Origin: Lamellibrachia satsuma
Taxonomy: Eukaryota; Annelida; Polychaeta; Sabellida; Siboglinidae
Length of the DNA: 64,000 nt
Assembly: GCA_033239005.1 (NCBI GenBank)
Contig: BSQZ01000002.1
Coordinates: forward strand, 3,864,501 to 3,928,500
Direction of reading: 5' to 3'
Each line of letters opens with the position of its first letter. Within the stretch, counting starts at the first letter, position 1. The notes below the pieces were generated by a model. The model did not search any database. It was not told the origin of the DNA and saw only the letters and a program-made list of their open reading frames with translations. The translations under genes and the position numbers were made by a program. Of the stretch, positions 25,610 to 36,650 are shown one piece after another.

Positions 25610-25752
25610 GACCCAAAATATTTGACCCTAAATGTCTAAACGAAAATATCTGACACTAAATTTCTGACCCAAAATATCTTACCCTAAATGTCTAACTCAA
25701 ATTATCTGACCCTAAATGTCTAACCCAAAATAGCTTACACTAAATTAAAATG
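25610..25752 (+). repeat. 14-bp degenerate tandem repeat
   Basis: Two alternating 14-base half-units, TCTGACCCTAAATG and TCTAACCCAAAATA, repeat about ten times with substitutions. Confidence 0.85.
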
Positions 25753-26404
25753 TCTAGCTGAAGAGGTAGTCGAAGACCCTAAATATGAACTGGATAGGAA
25801 TGAACTCTAGACATGAGAAGTCTTCAGGGTGATATAACAAACAGCTTTGACCTGCCCTACAGCACGGAAATAGCCCAAAACTGGCAGGGCCAAAGGTGGG
25901 ACCGAGACAGGGAAGAAAGTGATAAAAGGGAGAAGAATTAGCCGCCCAGACAACAAGGAAGAGCAGATGTAGAGCAAACAGCCTAGAACACACCATAAGT
26001 CAAGAAAAAAGTGCAGGAACCCCAGACCATGTGGCATGTGTCAGTCACCCTTGGAGCAGAAACACCCCAGTATTTTGGGTTGTGAAAGTTGTGAACAGTT
26101 GCCGGGGCGTACACTGACATCAGAGTTAACAGGACGTGAAGAGCAATCACCAGATCAAAGTCAAACATCAAAACACTGCCAAATTAAGTTATACCATCGG
26201 CAAAAATAGACCAACAAAGAGAGTGAACTATAGATTAGAGAAACCTGCCATTCCTGGAAAAGTTTGATCCCACGATAGTTGAATTGTAGAAATTGACAAA
26301 GTACACTCATAAGACCTGAATAAAAATTATAAACTTTTAAAAGAAGAAACGTCACATAATTCTAGAAAAGGCCTCAAATATCAGTTTCATATTCCAACAC
26401 CATG
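25753..26404. other. Unique non-coding stretch
   Basis: Overlapping minus-strand frames (25754-26171) encode hydrophobic-looking peptides only by composition. There is no domain and no splice pairing. Confidence 0.4.
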
Positions 26405-27066
26405 TCTACACACAACTAATCTAGTGAAGTAGACTAATTAAGTGAGAACCCAATGTAATGAAGAAAGAGCTTAACAGAGTGATGTAAGGCCCTAATATAG
26501 TGAAGCAAGAAACTAATAAAATGAATTAAGAACCTAATATAGTGAAGTAAGAGCCTAATATAGTGAAGTAAGAACATAATATAGTGAAGTAAGAACCTAA
26601 TATAGTGAAGTAAGAGCTTAATATAGTGAAGTAAGAACCTAATACAGTGAAGTAAGAACCTAATATAGTGAAGTAAGAAGCTAATATAGTGAAGTAAGAA
26701 CCTAATATAGTGAAGTTAGAGTAAAAAAAGACTGTAATACAGTGACATAACTAATACAATGAAATACAAACTCAATATAGTACAGTAAGAGCCTAACATG
26801 GTGACCTAAGACCCTAATATAGTGAAGCAAGAAACTAATATAGTGAAATAAGAGCCTAATAATTTCTACAGTGAAACAGGACTCTAATACAGATGCAAGA
26901 AACTAATGCATTGAACTACGAACCCAACATAGTGAAGTGTGAACCAAATTTAGTGAAGTGCGAGCCTAATTTAAAGAAGTGCGAACATAATGGTGAAGTA
27001 ATACACAAATATACTGTGAGTGAATGCAATATAGTGAAGTATGAGCCCATGTAGTGAAGCAACAGA
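26405..27066 (+). repeat. 21-bp degenerate minisatellite, about 30 copies
   Basis: The unit is AGTGAAGTAAGAACCTAATA plus T. Copies at 26530-26720 are nearly uniform. Those on both sides are more diverged, with length changes and substitutions (GAACTACGAACCCAACA). The pattern is a young core with old edges. Confidence 0.92.
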
Positions 27067-27885
27067 ACTACTTAAGTTTATATAACGTAGCACAAGCAGA
27101 CTGTAGCCAGTGGTTAGAAGTATTACTTTGGGCTCAGCGTAAGTGTCAGTCCTCAAATATGGCAATATTCCTCTGTAAAAAAATTTTTTACAGACCAAAA
27201 ATTTGCCAAAAGGGGTACCTTCTCAACATCACCGGTATGTCATTTGTATGTCATGAACCTGGAAGGAAAATAGCAATCTAACCCCCAAATGGACGACACA
27301 TTTTGCCTACGCGACTCTATGAATACGCCAACAAAACATGGAATCAAAATGTCTGATCAATCAATGCTTTGGAGACGTCCAGGCCATTAATTCTGAAGTG
27401 CATAGTGACAGAAAAGGAAATTAAGATTGTCCCAATTATGGCTACTGCCTAAGGAGGCACTGGACACTCCTTCCCCACAACAGCTGTGGGACAGAGGGGT
27501 GGGAGGGCAAATAAGAATTACAACAATTCTAGCCTTCCCTGCTGGGTCTGCACCCATGCCCTTAGTAAAGGGACAGGCAGTAGGGTGATTTATGGTAGGA
27601 AGTCCTCCATCACTACCTCCCATATCCTCCCTAGCTCCCCATGGCTCCTATCCTCCCATAATCACCCCCAGTCAGCCAAGGGTATTTCCTGACAATATAA
27701 CCTGTCACAATACATGCTGGCTTTATCATGCAGCTATTCCATGTTATAATTATTTTTTATTTATATACGTTTTATTATGTATAGATGATATATGTATCAT
27801 ATTTTAACTTATCTGTAAATAATATATGCATCATGTATTAACTTATTTATTATTATTATTATTTAACTCATTAATTAAATATTAT
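27067..27885. other. Unique stretch with a short AT palindrome
   Basis: At 27173-27193 CTGTAAAAAAA meets TTTTTTACAG, a near-perfect 10-base-arm palindrome with no spacer. No coding signal was found in the rest of the stretch. Confidence 0.45.
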
Positions 27886-27887
27886 GA

Positions 27888-27922
<35 letters not shown>

Positions 27923-27951
27923 TATATATATATAAATTATATATATATATA

Positions 27952-28037
<86 letters not shown>

Positions 28038-28043
28038 GTATAT
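27886..28043. repeat. Compound (AT)n-(AC)n-(AT)n-(GT)n-(AT)n microsatellite
   Basis: AT runs flank a pure GT run of about 34 units (27953-28020). A short AC run lies at 27912-27922. Long alternating purine-pyrimidine DNA of this kind can adopt Z-form under supercoiling. Confidence 0.97.
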
Positions 28044-28620
28044 AACTATTTTAAATGCCTCTGAATATCAACAATACAAAGGACAAACAAATAAAAATTA
28101 CCCATTTGTATACGTCTTTGTACCAGTAAACCAGTAACAAGAAACAATACAAATTATGCTGATATATATTTATATATTTCTTTCACAAAGTGGGGTCTGA
28201 CTTACAAAGCTAAATCTCCTGAACAGAAGACCCTGAAGTGCACATAACCAGTAGGGAGTGAAAACAACAAGAAATAGTGTCTAACAACTAATACTGGGCA
28301 GTATGACAAGTTCATCTCACCGAACACATTTTAGTGCTTGGTGACACTCAGCCACCCCGAGAAACCAGGGCCTGAAACAACAGCCAAGATAGGACCCAGC
28401 TTCAAAGCAGAGCCGACCAAGTTTCCAATCAATCTACCAGGGTGGTTTTTTTTCTCCTGGGAATGAGAGTAGGACAACCTACTTAGGGGTGCCACCTGAT
28501 GCTGCCTGGTACCCAGCTGTCCGTGCCCCATGACCCCAAGACCCCCTGCATACCTGTCCTGTTTTATTATGCCTAGCTGTAGACCCTAATCAGCTGCCAG
28601 GAAAACTTCTGACTTATCAA
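28044..28620. other. Unique non-coding stretch
   Basis: Nothing supported. The short minus-strand frame at 28331-28531 has no motif. Confidence 0.4.
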
Positions 28621-28690
28621 TGCCAGACTTGGTCAGGCACTGCCAGACTTGGTCAGGCACGGCCAGACTTGGTCAGGCACTGCCAGACTG
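28621..28690 (+). repeat. 20-bp tandem repeat, 3.5 copies
   Basis: TGCCAGACTTGGTCAGGCAC is repeated with a single T-to-G change in the third copy. Confidence 0.97.
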
Positions 28691-28851
28691 GGAGACTTTT
28701 CAAGGGAAAACACATCTTTAAGTTGAACTGTAGGGAATAAGTTTAGGATAAGAAAGACAAGAGTTTCAGTTTATTTTGGGGTTTAGGATTAGGATAGGAT
28801 AGGTAACATCTGAGACTGACGTGGTGTTCTAACAATAGCCAATGTCACGGG

Positions 28852-29100
28852 ATAATAATAATAATAATAGATTTCTTAACTATTTAAAGCAATTGTAAAA
28901 TCACAAATGTAACTACCGAAAACTGATAAATGCATAAAGAAATAAAAACAATTAATAATTAACTAAGATCAGATAAGTAGATAGATAAATAATTAAAATA
29001 GAACAACTTAGAATCACGATGATAAATAACAATAGCTAAATGTTAAATAATCTAAATAAAATAGTTATTAAAAAGGTGCATCTTCAAGATAGGTGAAGGC
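28852..29100 (-). repeat. Possible retroelement tail with (ATA)n
   Basis: A run of AATAATAATAATAATAG at the left, AT-rich body words (AATAGCTAAATGTTAAA) and AAAAGGTGCATCTTCAAGAT at the right resemble the tail region of the 'TATATAGCG' class of invertebrate repeats in reverse orientation. The stretch at 49430-49480 shares AACTAAGAT and AAGCTAAATGTT. The similarity is weak. Confidence 0.35.
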
Positions 29101-30045
29101 GATACAGCATGTCTGAATTTTGTCAAATTTTTATTTTTATTAGTATGACATATTTGTTCTTGTACCTGACTTTGTCACACAGGCAATTTACTGGCATGGA
29201 GCAGCTAAGACAAGCATTGCCTCACGAGACAGAAACTGGCCACTACTGTTACAGGTTTTGCTTGCATAATTAATGAGTATATAGCACCAAATTGTCCGAA
29301 CTGCTGGATAACTAAAAAAACGTGTATGGCATAGTGTCAACTATGTGACACTTCTAACAATTTAATGCTACTGCTTTGTAAATTATGTGCTTTATGTAAA
29401 TTAGCAATTATTTTTTAGTAAAGAAAAAGCGACTGGGTGGTGTAGGATTGTAGATATGTGCAAAGTTTGACAGCAAAAGGTGTTTGTTTTTGTGGTTACA
29501 TCAGAAAGCATAAAATCACCAAAACCTGTGTGAGTTTTGTACAGGTGTCATACAGGTGTCATACAGGTGAAACATGGTTAGAAACATTGATCATATGCAT
29601 ATTCAGGTGTTCTTAAATGGATTAAGGACAACTGTTGAGGTTATTAAATAAGAATAATGGTGTCACCTGTATCAGAGTTATCGGATTAATGTGAAGAGAT
29701 GCACACAAATATCATTAATAATAATTAAAAAACATATTTTGCTATTATTTATGATTAAGTTTTGTTGATGGATCAGAGTAAAGATACTTACCCCAATTCA
29801 AAAATAATTAAAAACAGGTAATTTTACACTAGAATAAGGTTAATTACAACTTTTTGTCCATTTAAATCACAGTTCTATATTTTTACACAAGGACAACACA
29901 TTTGACACAATAAATGCTGTCACCACAATTCACATTCTATCAGCCCTAGGGAAATTTCCAGCATATGGGGCAGAGGGTAACTAGGGTCTAATGAGGGGAG
30001 AAACTGGTACCCTAGTTGTGATTTCATCAATCAAGAGATTTAAAG
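29101..30045. other. Unique non-coding stretch
   Basis: AT-rich, without coding signal. A short direct repeat of GTGTCATACAG lies at 29540-29572. Confidence 0.4.
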
Positions 30046-30352
30046 GTACGTTCTTATATAGCGTGGTATCCAGTCCATAGGACCGCTCAAAGCACTTTAC
30101 ACTACACCCCTGTCAGACCTCTTCATTCCAAGGCCATCTCAACTTCTCTGGGAAGCATTCAGCCATGCTGTAATTGCGCAAAGATTATTCGTTCACATTT
30201 CCTCCACTGTCTGTATTGCCAGGTACTCATTTATACAGCTGAGTGAACTGTGGCAACGTGGGGTGATTAAACTTGTCAAAGGTTCGAAGCGACTGCAGTG
30301 GGATTTGAAACCGGGAACGGCCTTCTAACCAGTATGCCATCATGCCCCACAC
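30046..30352 (-). mobile_element. tRNA-derived SINE
   Basis: Read on the minus strand, the head has GTGGGGCATGATGGCATACT, where TGGCATACTGG fits the RNA polymerase III A box. GGTTTCAAATCC follows and fits the B box. The tail, on the plus strand at the left, holds TTATATAGCG, TCCAGTCC, GGACCGCTCAAAGCACTTTA and CACTACAC, the 'tatatagcg ... caaagcgctttaca' block found at the 3' ends of many fish and invertebrate SINEs. The middle contains CCAGGTACTCATTTATACAG and GAACTGTGGCAACGTGG, also typical of that group. Length is about 0.3 kb. A-box to B-box spacing is shorter than in real tRNA genes, so this is not a tRNA. Confidence 0.7.
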
Positions 30353-30359
30353 TGTCTCA

Positions 30360-30401
30360 CAAGCACTGTCTCCTCTTAGAAGGGAGAGGAGACAGTGCTT
30401 G
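30360..30401. repeat. Perfect inverted repeat, 17-bp arms, 8-base loop
   Basis: The left arm CAAGCACTGTCTCCTCT (30360-30376) pairs exactly with the right arm AGAGGAGACAGTGCTTG (30385-30401) around the loop TAGAAGGG. It lies eight bases beyond the SINE head. No U-run follows, so it is not a terminator, and no coding sequence is near. Confidence 0.97.
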
Positions 30402-30944
30402 AAGCCAACTGGGCAAACAGCTGACTTGTCAAGGCACCCAGTTAGCGTTTCCGCCTCCGCCTGTCACCAAAAAGGGTTCCTTCCTGGGTTGCCATAGAAA
30501 AAAATGACAGCCCATAAACAGAGTCACATGTTGGGGTTGCTTCCCTGGAAACATTCAGGCTTCCCACAGCCAACTGACAGTCCTGACATCAACGATGATC
30601 CATCAAGCAAGGTTGAGTCAGCGTCCCTCAATTCTGCACAAAGAAATCCCCCTTACTTTCTGGCATTCATGGATTAATAAGTTCATGTTGGCGAATGGTG
30701 TGAGCGATGTTTCCGGTTTGCAATCAGTAAATATAGTTGACAAATTTATCTGTTAATGACTGCTCAACGAGAAACAAATTTTAACCATGCCATCAAGCTA
30801 TATGTTATGAACCTAACCATCTGACAAGACTCATCAAAACACCTCATTCATCCTGCTCTTCTCATGATTAATTACAAAAGATGGCTTTGAAGATATAGAC
30901 TAATTTTACTCTGATGTCACTCAACATTGCACTATTGCTCCTGC
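30402..30944. other. Unique non-coding stretch
   Basis: No coding signal or repeat seen between the hairpin and the 48-bp array. Confidence 0.4.
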
Positions 30945-31955
30945 CTTCTCCTTCAGAAGGACAAGGCTACCCACCAGAGGGATTGCTCCTGCCTTCTCCT
31001 TCAGAAGGACAAGGCTACCCACCAGAGGGATTGCTCCTCCCTTCTCCTTCAGAAGGACAAGGCTACCCACCTGAGGGATTGCTCCTCCCTTCTCCTTCAG
31101 AAGGACAAGGCTACCCACCAGAGGGATTGCTCCTCCCTTCTCCTTCAGAAGGACAAGGCTGCCCACCAGAGGGATTGCTCCTCCCTTCTCCTTCAGAAGG
31201 ACAAGGCTGCCCACCAGAGGGATTGCTCCTCCCTTCTCCTTCAGAAGGACAAGGCTACCCACCAGAGGGATTGCTCCTCCCTTCTCCTTCAAAAGGACAA
31301 GGCTACTCACCAGAAGGATTACTCCTCTGTTCTCTATCAGAACGACAAGGCTACCCACCAGAGGGATTGTTCCTCCATTCTCCTTCAGAACGACAAGGCT
31401 ACCCACCAGAGGGATTTTTCCTCTGTTCTCCTTCAGAAGGACAAGGCTACCCACCAGAGGGATTGCTCCTCCCTTCTCCTTCAAAAGGACAAGGCTACTC
31501 ACCAGAAGGATTACTCCTCTGTTCTCCATCAGAACGACAAGGCTACCCACCAGAGGGATTGTTCCTCCATTCCCCTTCAGAACGACAAGGCTACCCACCA
31601 GAGGGATTTTTCCTCCATTCCCCTTCAGAACGACAAGGCTACCCACCAGAGGGATTTTTCCTCTGTTCTCCTTCAGAAGGACAAGGCTACCCACCAGAGG
31701 GATTGCTCCTCCCTTCTCCTTCAAAAGGACAAGGCTACTCACCAGAAGGATTACTCCTCTGTTCTCTATCAGAACGACAAGGCTACCCACCAGAGGGATT
31801 GTTCCTCCATTCCCCTTCAGAACGACAAGGCTACCCACCAGAGGGATTGCTCCTCCCTTCTCCTTCAGAAGGATAAGGTTACCCACCAGAAGGATTGTTC
31901 CTCCATTCTTCTTCAGAAGGACAAGGCTACCCACCAGAGGGATTGCTCCTCCGTT
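30945..31955. repeat. 48-bp minisatellite, about 21 copies
   Basis: The unit is CTCCTCCCTTCTCCTTCAGA, then AGGACAAGGCTACCCACCAG, then AGGGATTG. The first seven units are almost identical. After about 31266 the units fall into a repeating 4-5 unit block (TCAAAAGG..TACTCACC; ATCAGAACG; GTTCCTCCATT; TTTTTCCTCTGTT) that restarts near 31466 and 31706. With a 48-base period, three frames stay open: plus strand 30914-31876 (period LLLPSPSEGQGYPPEG) and 30927-32117 (CSSLLLQKDKATHQRD), and minus strand 30921-32000. That all three are open shows the openness comes from the repeat. Coding is possible but unsupported. Confidence 0.96.
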
Positions 31956-32865
31956 CTCCTTGTTTGCTCTTCCCAAGTGCAGGCCTTTTGCCTCCTTCAC
32001 AGCACACCTTACTTGCCTCTCTCATACAATATCATATCTGCTTTTCTATTTAATTTAAATGTCAACCTTCCAGAACATTTGCTTAATTATACTGACATCT
32101 TGTATTTTTCAAACTAACAAGTGAGGGTTTCTGATTCACCCGATATAAAGCAATTTTGCAAACTTTCGTTAATACACTGGTTAAAACCTCTGGTTACTAT
32201 TTAAATTTTAAATCTACAACACTGAAATAAAGAAGTGGCAGCAAACGATGGATCTGAGCTTAAAATGACCTATTACATTACTGAGACATCTGATTTGGCC
32301 AAATCAATCACCATGTATATTTAACTGGACAACTGACCAAGCACCCACGTGTCACATCCGACCTGAAATCACATTACCTAATCCTATATTTACACAGAAT
32401 CACCCCACCCCTTCATAGCTACACCCCCTTCCAACCACCCCATCACCGCCGTGCCACCCCGTCGCACAAAGACGCTCCTCCGAATGTCGTTTCTGTTAAT
32501 GAATGTCCCATCTTCGGAACGTCTTATTAAATGCACTAAAAACAAGCTCTGCCCCCATGAAACTGCATTTGTTTGCCCCACCCGGGGCTATGCAATGCTG
32601 CTGGGTGTCTGAGTAGCCTTTTACAGCTACTGATGGCTGGCGGACAAAGACAGATTCGCCCCAGCCTTGTTTCCATTCTATTATTCCGCATCCTAATTTG
32701 ATTCCTTTATGTCACGCAGACAACACGGGTCCAGCGCTTGCGGTAATGTCCTGTCGCAAATGCCGTGCCGATTTTTTGTGTCCGAAATACTTCCAATTTC
32801 ATCTGAATGGCGTCGTCATTTGCCAGCCTGCATCATTGTGTTGGCTGAATGTGGAGGAAGTGGTT
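31956..32865. other. Unique stretch with a CpG-containing segment
   Basis: The part at about 32560-32860 is richer in CG dinucleotides (CGTCGTCATTTGCC, GCGCTTGCGG, GTGCCGATTTT) and holds TCCTAATTTGATTCC. It could be a regulatory element, but there is no direct proof. No exon was found. Confidence 0.35.
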
Positions 32866-33090
32866 AATGAAGGTGGCCGATAGCTCAATCAGGACACAGA
32901 ATGAACCCGGGTCTTGAACCAATCAAGGGAGTTGACACTCCTGCCCTGTCCCCCAGACTAATTACCTGTGTCAGAATGAACGTCCCTGAAACCCTACTTC
33001 GTACGTCTCAGTTCTCAGTGACAAGTGCACCAATGCACAAGAACGTGGATCTTTTGACTGCAAACCAACGGTCCTGGACTAGAGGCGTAC
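32866..33090 (+). repeat. Possible degraded tRNA-like SINE
   Basis: GGTGGCCGATAGCTCAATCA is close to a polymerase III A box with its tRNA-like leader, and GGGTCTTGAACC some 30 bases later is a poor B box. The tail is unclear. The call rests on these two words only. Confidence 0.35.
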
Positions 33091-33329
33091 GCAAGATTTT
33101 TTTAGGGGGGTTGCAATTTTTTTACATTACAACACCTGCCATCTAATTTTGATCAGAAATCTACACATTTACAAAAATGTCCACTTTCAATGGACAGGAA
33201 TGATATAATTGTACATAATTAGTTAACAAATACAATATATTTAACACAACTTGTAAATAATCTACATGCTATAAATGAAAAAAATTATAACCTCAGGTTT
33301 CTAACTTATATATATATGATAACAATAGG

Positions 33330-33785
33330 TAAAATTTAAACTTTTAAAGCTGCTTCCTCAAATGGTTCAGCCCATCGCGAATCTGGTTCACTTATGTCCT
33401 GATGTGTAGTGTGTGACTAGTTTAAGTAATGTGCGCAGTCGGTTTAATAAAAAATGCCTATTTTTTTTCAAATCATCGTAAGAATTAACTTTAACTGTTA
33501 GATCTAGTAAGGATCAAAAAAGTGGATATCCAAAATGGTAAACACTGTGTATGTCAATGCTGATCATGGGCGTGACCTCCATCCTCTCGCCGATCACACA
33601 TGACAAAGTTACGAAATTTCACCAATGACGAAAATCGTGATTTTTCAGCATTTCGATTTTCACTTCAGTTAATGCTTGAACAAGCATTAACTAATTTAAT
33701 AGTTTTTCTGATGATTTCAAAAACTACATATAAAAGTTGCACAAACGAGCTAGCATGTTGTAGTGGATACAAGGTTTCGTTTTTT
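33330..33785 (+). mobile_element. Dispersed element copy B (no satellite)
   Basis: This copy matches the flanks of the 40-bp satellite. CTTCCTCAAATGGTTCAGCC and CATCGCGAA occur once here at 33353-33382, where copy A has the whole array. Then follow AGTTTAAGTAATGTGCGCAG, GGTTTAATAAAA and, at the right, GCACAAACGAGCTAGCATG and GTAGTGGATAC. The middle (33500-33740) is longer than in copy A and aligns poorly. No coding frame and no clear ends were found. Both copies share orientation. Confidence 0.65.
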
Positions 33786-36284
33786 TGCAAAATTAATTTT
33801 AAATGAGAACAGCAACAAAATCGAATTGATTAAGCACCTTTAAGACCAGCAGTTGAGAAAACTCCCACATTTAAGACGTTTCTTCCTAGTACATTTTATG
33901 GAAAAAAAAACCCATCCACAAAAACCAGAGGGTGGATAGGACACCATCCCATGTGGAAGCGGGTGGAGTGGTGGTGGAAAAGATGCTTCCCACACCCCAC
34001 ATTCCCCCACCCTCCCCAACAGAAAGAGGGTGGACACGAATGCTTCCCCACAATGCACTGCCCTGTCCTGTCCTGCCCAAGTATCTACAAACAGTCTTTA
34101 CCCTGGCAGCTTGGGAACAATTACACAGATAACACCAAACAACAATGTTACAGACACCCCACCCCATAATCATCATAGGGGACACAGCTGATAACCGACT
34201 GGGGTGCTTTCCCTACAGCAAACACCCTCTTAATTACCCCTAAGGACTGAGTAAACAAGCCAAAGGGGAGATGTTTGCTGACAGAAATTATTGGTCAGCA
34301 AAAGACATTGTTTGCCCCATAGATTTTAACACCGTATCTGACATCTTCAATAGATTGTAATTAGCACACAGGCTAATAAGCCTGCCAGAATATTATCTGT
34401 GCTGCTGGGAATTTAATAATATAAACCCAGGGAAGGGCCCTTTCTTCCCTCGAGCAGTTTCCCACAGGTCTTATTCAAGCTGCTCAACCCCAGTTGGTCT
34501 ACTCTCCACACCCATCTCAAATACACTGTGGCACTCCAATAGGTCTACTGGCATTTTCAGGATATACCCCCCAGTCTCCAGGTTTCACTTATCCCATATG
34601 AAGGATATGACAGTTCACATTCCTGGTCTGATGGCTTCTCTGAATCTTGAAATACACTTTAATAAAAATTTGCTGCAATACTATATATATATATCTCTCT
34701 CTTAAATCCAATAATTAATCATTGTCACTTTGAGTAATCTACTGATGCTTCATAGTTGGTTACATATAGTTTATTATTTCTGTTTGCTGTTAGTGTGGAT
34801 AACTACTTATCTAAATTTTTTCTTATGCATGGGAGTCACTGTCTTAAGTGGCAAATTTTATGCTGTATAAACAGAGACAGACACCTCTCCCTTCTTTGTG
34901 TAAACAAACTTGGGTATACTTTGTGAACAGGAGTAGAACAACGGGGCGTAAGTAGGGCTGTAGACGAGACGGGTGTAGACCAACAGGGGCATTCATGCTT
35001 ATTCAAGCAGTAGCTTCTTTCGATTTGGATTACAAATATTCCCCTACTGAAAAGTCCTTGCCTACACACAGACAGCAACAACTTCTTTGGTTGTTTGAAA
35101 ACATACCATGATGACGAAGACGAACGCTGCCCGCGAACAAAGTCGAACATTGCTCCATTCATAAGTTCTGCAGGTGTGAAAAGACATAAGAAAAGCACCC
35201 TTCAAATGGGAGCATGTGTAATCGCTCGAAGCACTGTAATCGGAGCAAACGTCTGCAGGCTGACTAAATTTCTGAAAGAAAATTACAGACCAAACGATTG
35301 ATTTGATAAAGTATCACCGAGACATGCTCTCACACAATGGACGCTAAAGGTACATCATTCTTAACTGCTTCGATAAGGAAACACAGCAGTAGCTTTTTAA
35401 CATTGCAACAATTGGAGAAAACAGCTTAAAATGCATTCCACAGCCCACAATTTGAACATGGCCCTCTACGGATGTAAACATTTTCTATGTGTCGCTGATA
35501 TGTTCAGCTTTGTGAGCATATTTTTATATTTTTCTATGTTTTCTAAACATTGAAAACTGTTGGAAAACACTGTTCTTTTCGGTTTTTTATTTAGTGTCAG
35601 TGTCATAATAAATAGACGACTTATCTTAACTGCTTTCAGCCCATTATTCTTTATGCTTGCATCGTCATAATCTATGACTATGTAAAAGTTGAAAATTATC
35701 TTTTAGATTTTATTCTGTTTTTTGGGTGGGTAATGTTTTTTTCAGAACGTCTGGAACTATTTACTTTACACCTCTACAATCGAAACAACATCAACTCACA
35801 TGTCTATAATATCATCCTAAAAATTAAACCAAGCACATCTCACTCAGTGAGGAAGATGTTTTTCCCCAAAACAATTTACCTCATTTCTATATTTTTCTAA
35901 AGAAAGCCAATGTGAGATATAAAAAAACAACAATGTCACGGCCGTTCCGCTACGTTATATCTCAGCAACTCACAGTACTATCACACAGACAACAGAACTC
36001 TCTTAAAAGCACATTAATATGTGTGGTTCTATATACCAGACAGAATGAAAACCTAAATAAAATTTAATTGCACTAATTAGACGAATCTTAGAAATAGTCA
36101 TTCTGTGCATTACGTAGGTAATGCACAGAAACTTCTAACCTAGGCCAATACACTATGGGGATAGCAGCGTCCGACCCACACTTTGCTTTGAGAAAAAATA
36201 GCATATTTTGTAAATTTTGTTCTTGAATTTTCGCATATTGTTCATTATACATGTAAATAGCACACATATGCAAAATCAGAAATA
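33786..36284. other. Long unique non-coding stretch
   Basis: No exon supported. A short TATATATA/CTCTCT tract lies at 34683-34702. The open frame at 34836-35198 (minus) has no motif. The part from 35330 to 36080 is AT-rich. Confidence 0.4.
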
Positions 36285-36650
36285 ATCTCTGAACACACAA
36301 GAAGGCCGTGCATGTGGAGAATAAGAAATAGTCTCTCAACACACAAGAAGGCCGTGCATGTGGAGAATAAGAAATAGTCTCTGAACACACAAGAAGGCCG
36401 TGCATGTGGAGAATAAGAAATAGTCTCTCAACACACAAGAAGGTCGTGCATGTGGAGAATAAGAAATAGTCTCTCAACACACAAGAAGGTCGTGCATGTG
36501 GAGAATAAGAAATAGTCTCTCAACACACAAGAAGGCCGTGCATGTGGAGAATAAGAAATAGTCTCTCAACACACAAGAAGGTCGTGCATGTGGAGAATAA
36601 GAAATAGTCTCTCAACACACAAGAAGGCCGTGCATGTGGAGAATAAGAAA
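36285..36650. repeat. 46-bp minisatellite, 8 copies
   Basis: The unit is GTCTCTCAACACACAAGAAG, GCCGTGCATGTGGAGAATAA, GAAATA. Copies differ mainly at two sites: CTCAAC or CTGAAC, and GGCCG or GGTCG. The pattern along the array is not strictly alternating. A 130-codon minus-strand frame (36088-36480) runs into it by chance. Confidence 0.97.

Noticed and set aside
30270..30352. tRNA gene
   Set aside because: A-box and B-box words are present, but spacing is too short, no cloverleaf can be drawn and a SINE body and tail follow.
30360..30401. Rho-independent terminator
   Set aside because: There is no T-run after the stem, and the DNA is eukaryotic.
30914..32117. ORFs of 320, 359 and 396 codons as repetitive structural proteins
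   Set aside because: Three frames, on both strands, are open over the same 48-bp array, so openness is not evidence of coding. Kept only as a finding to test.
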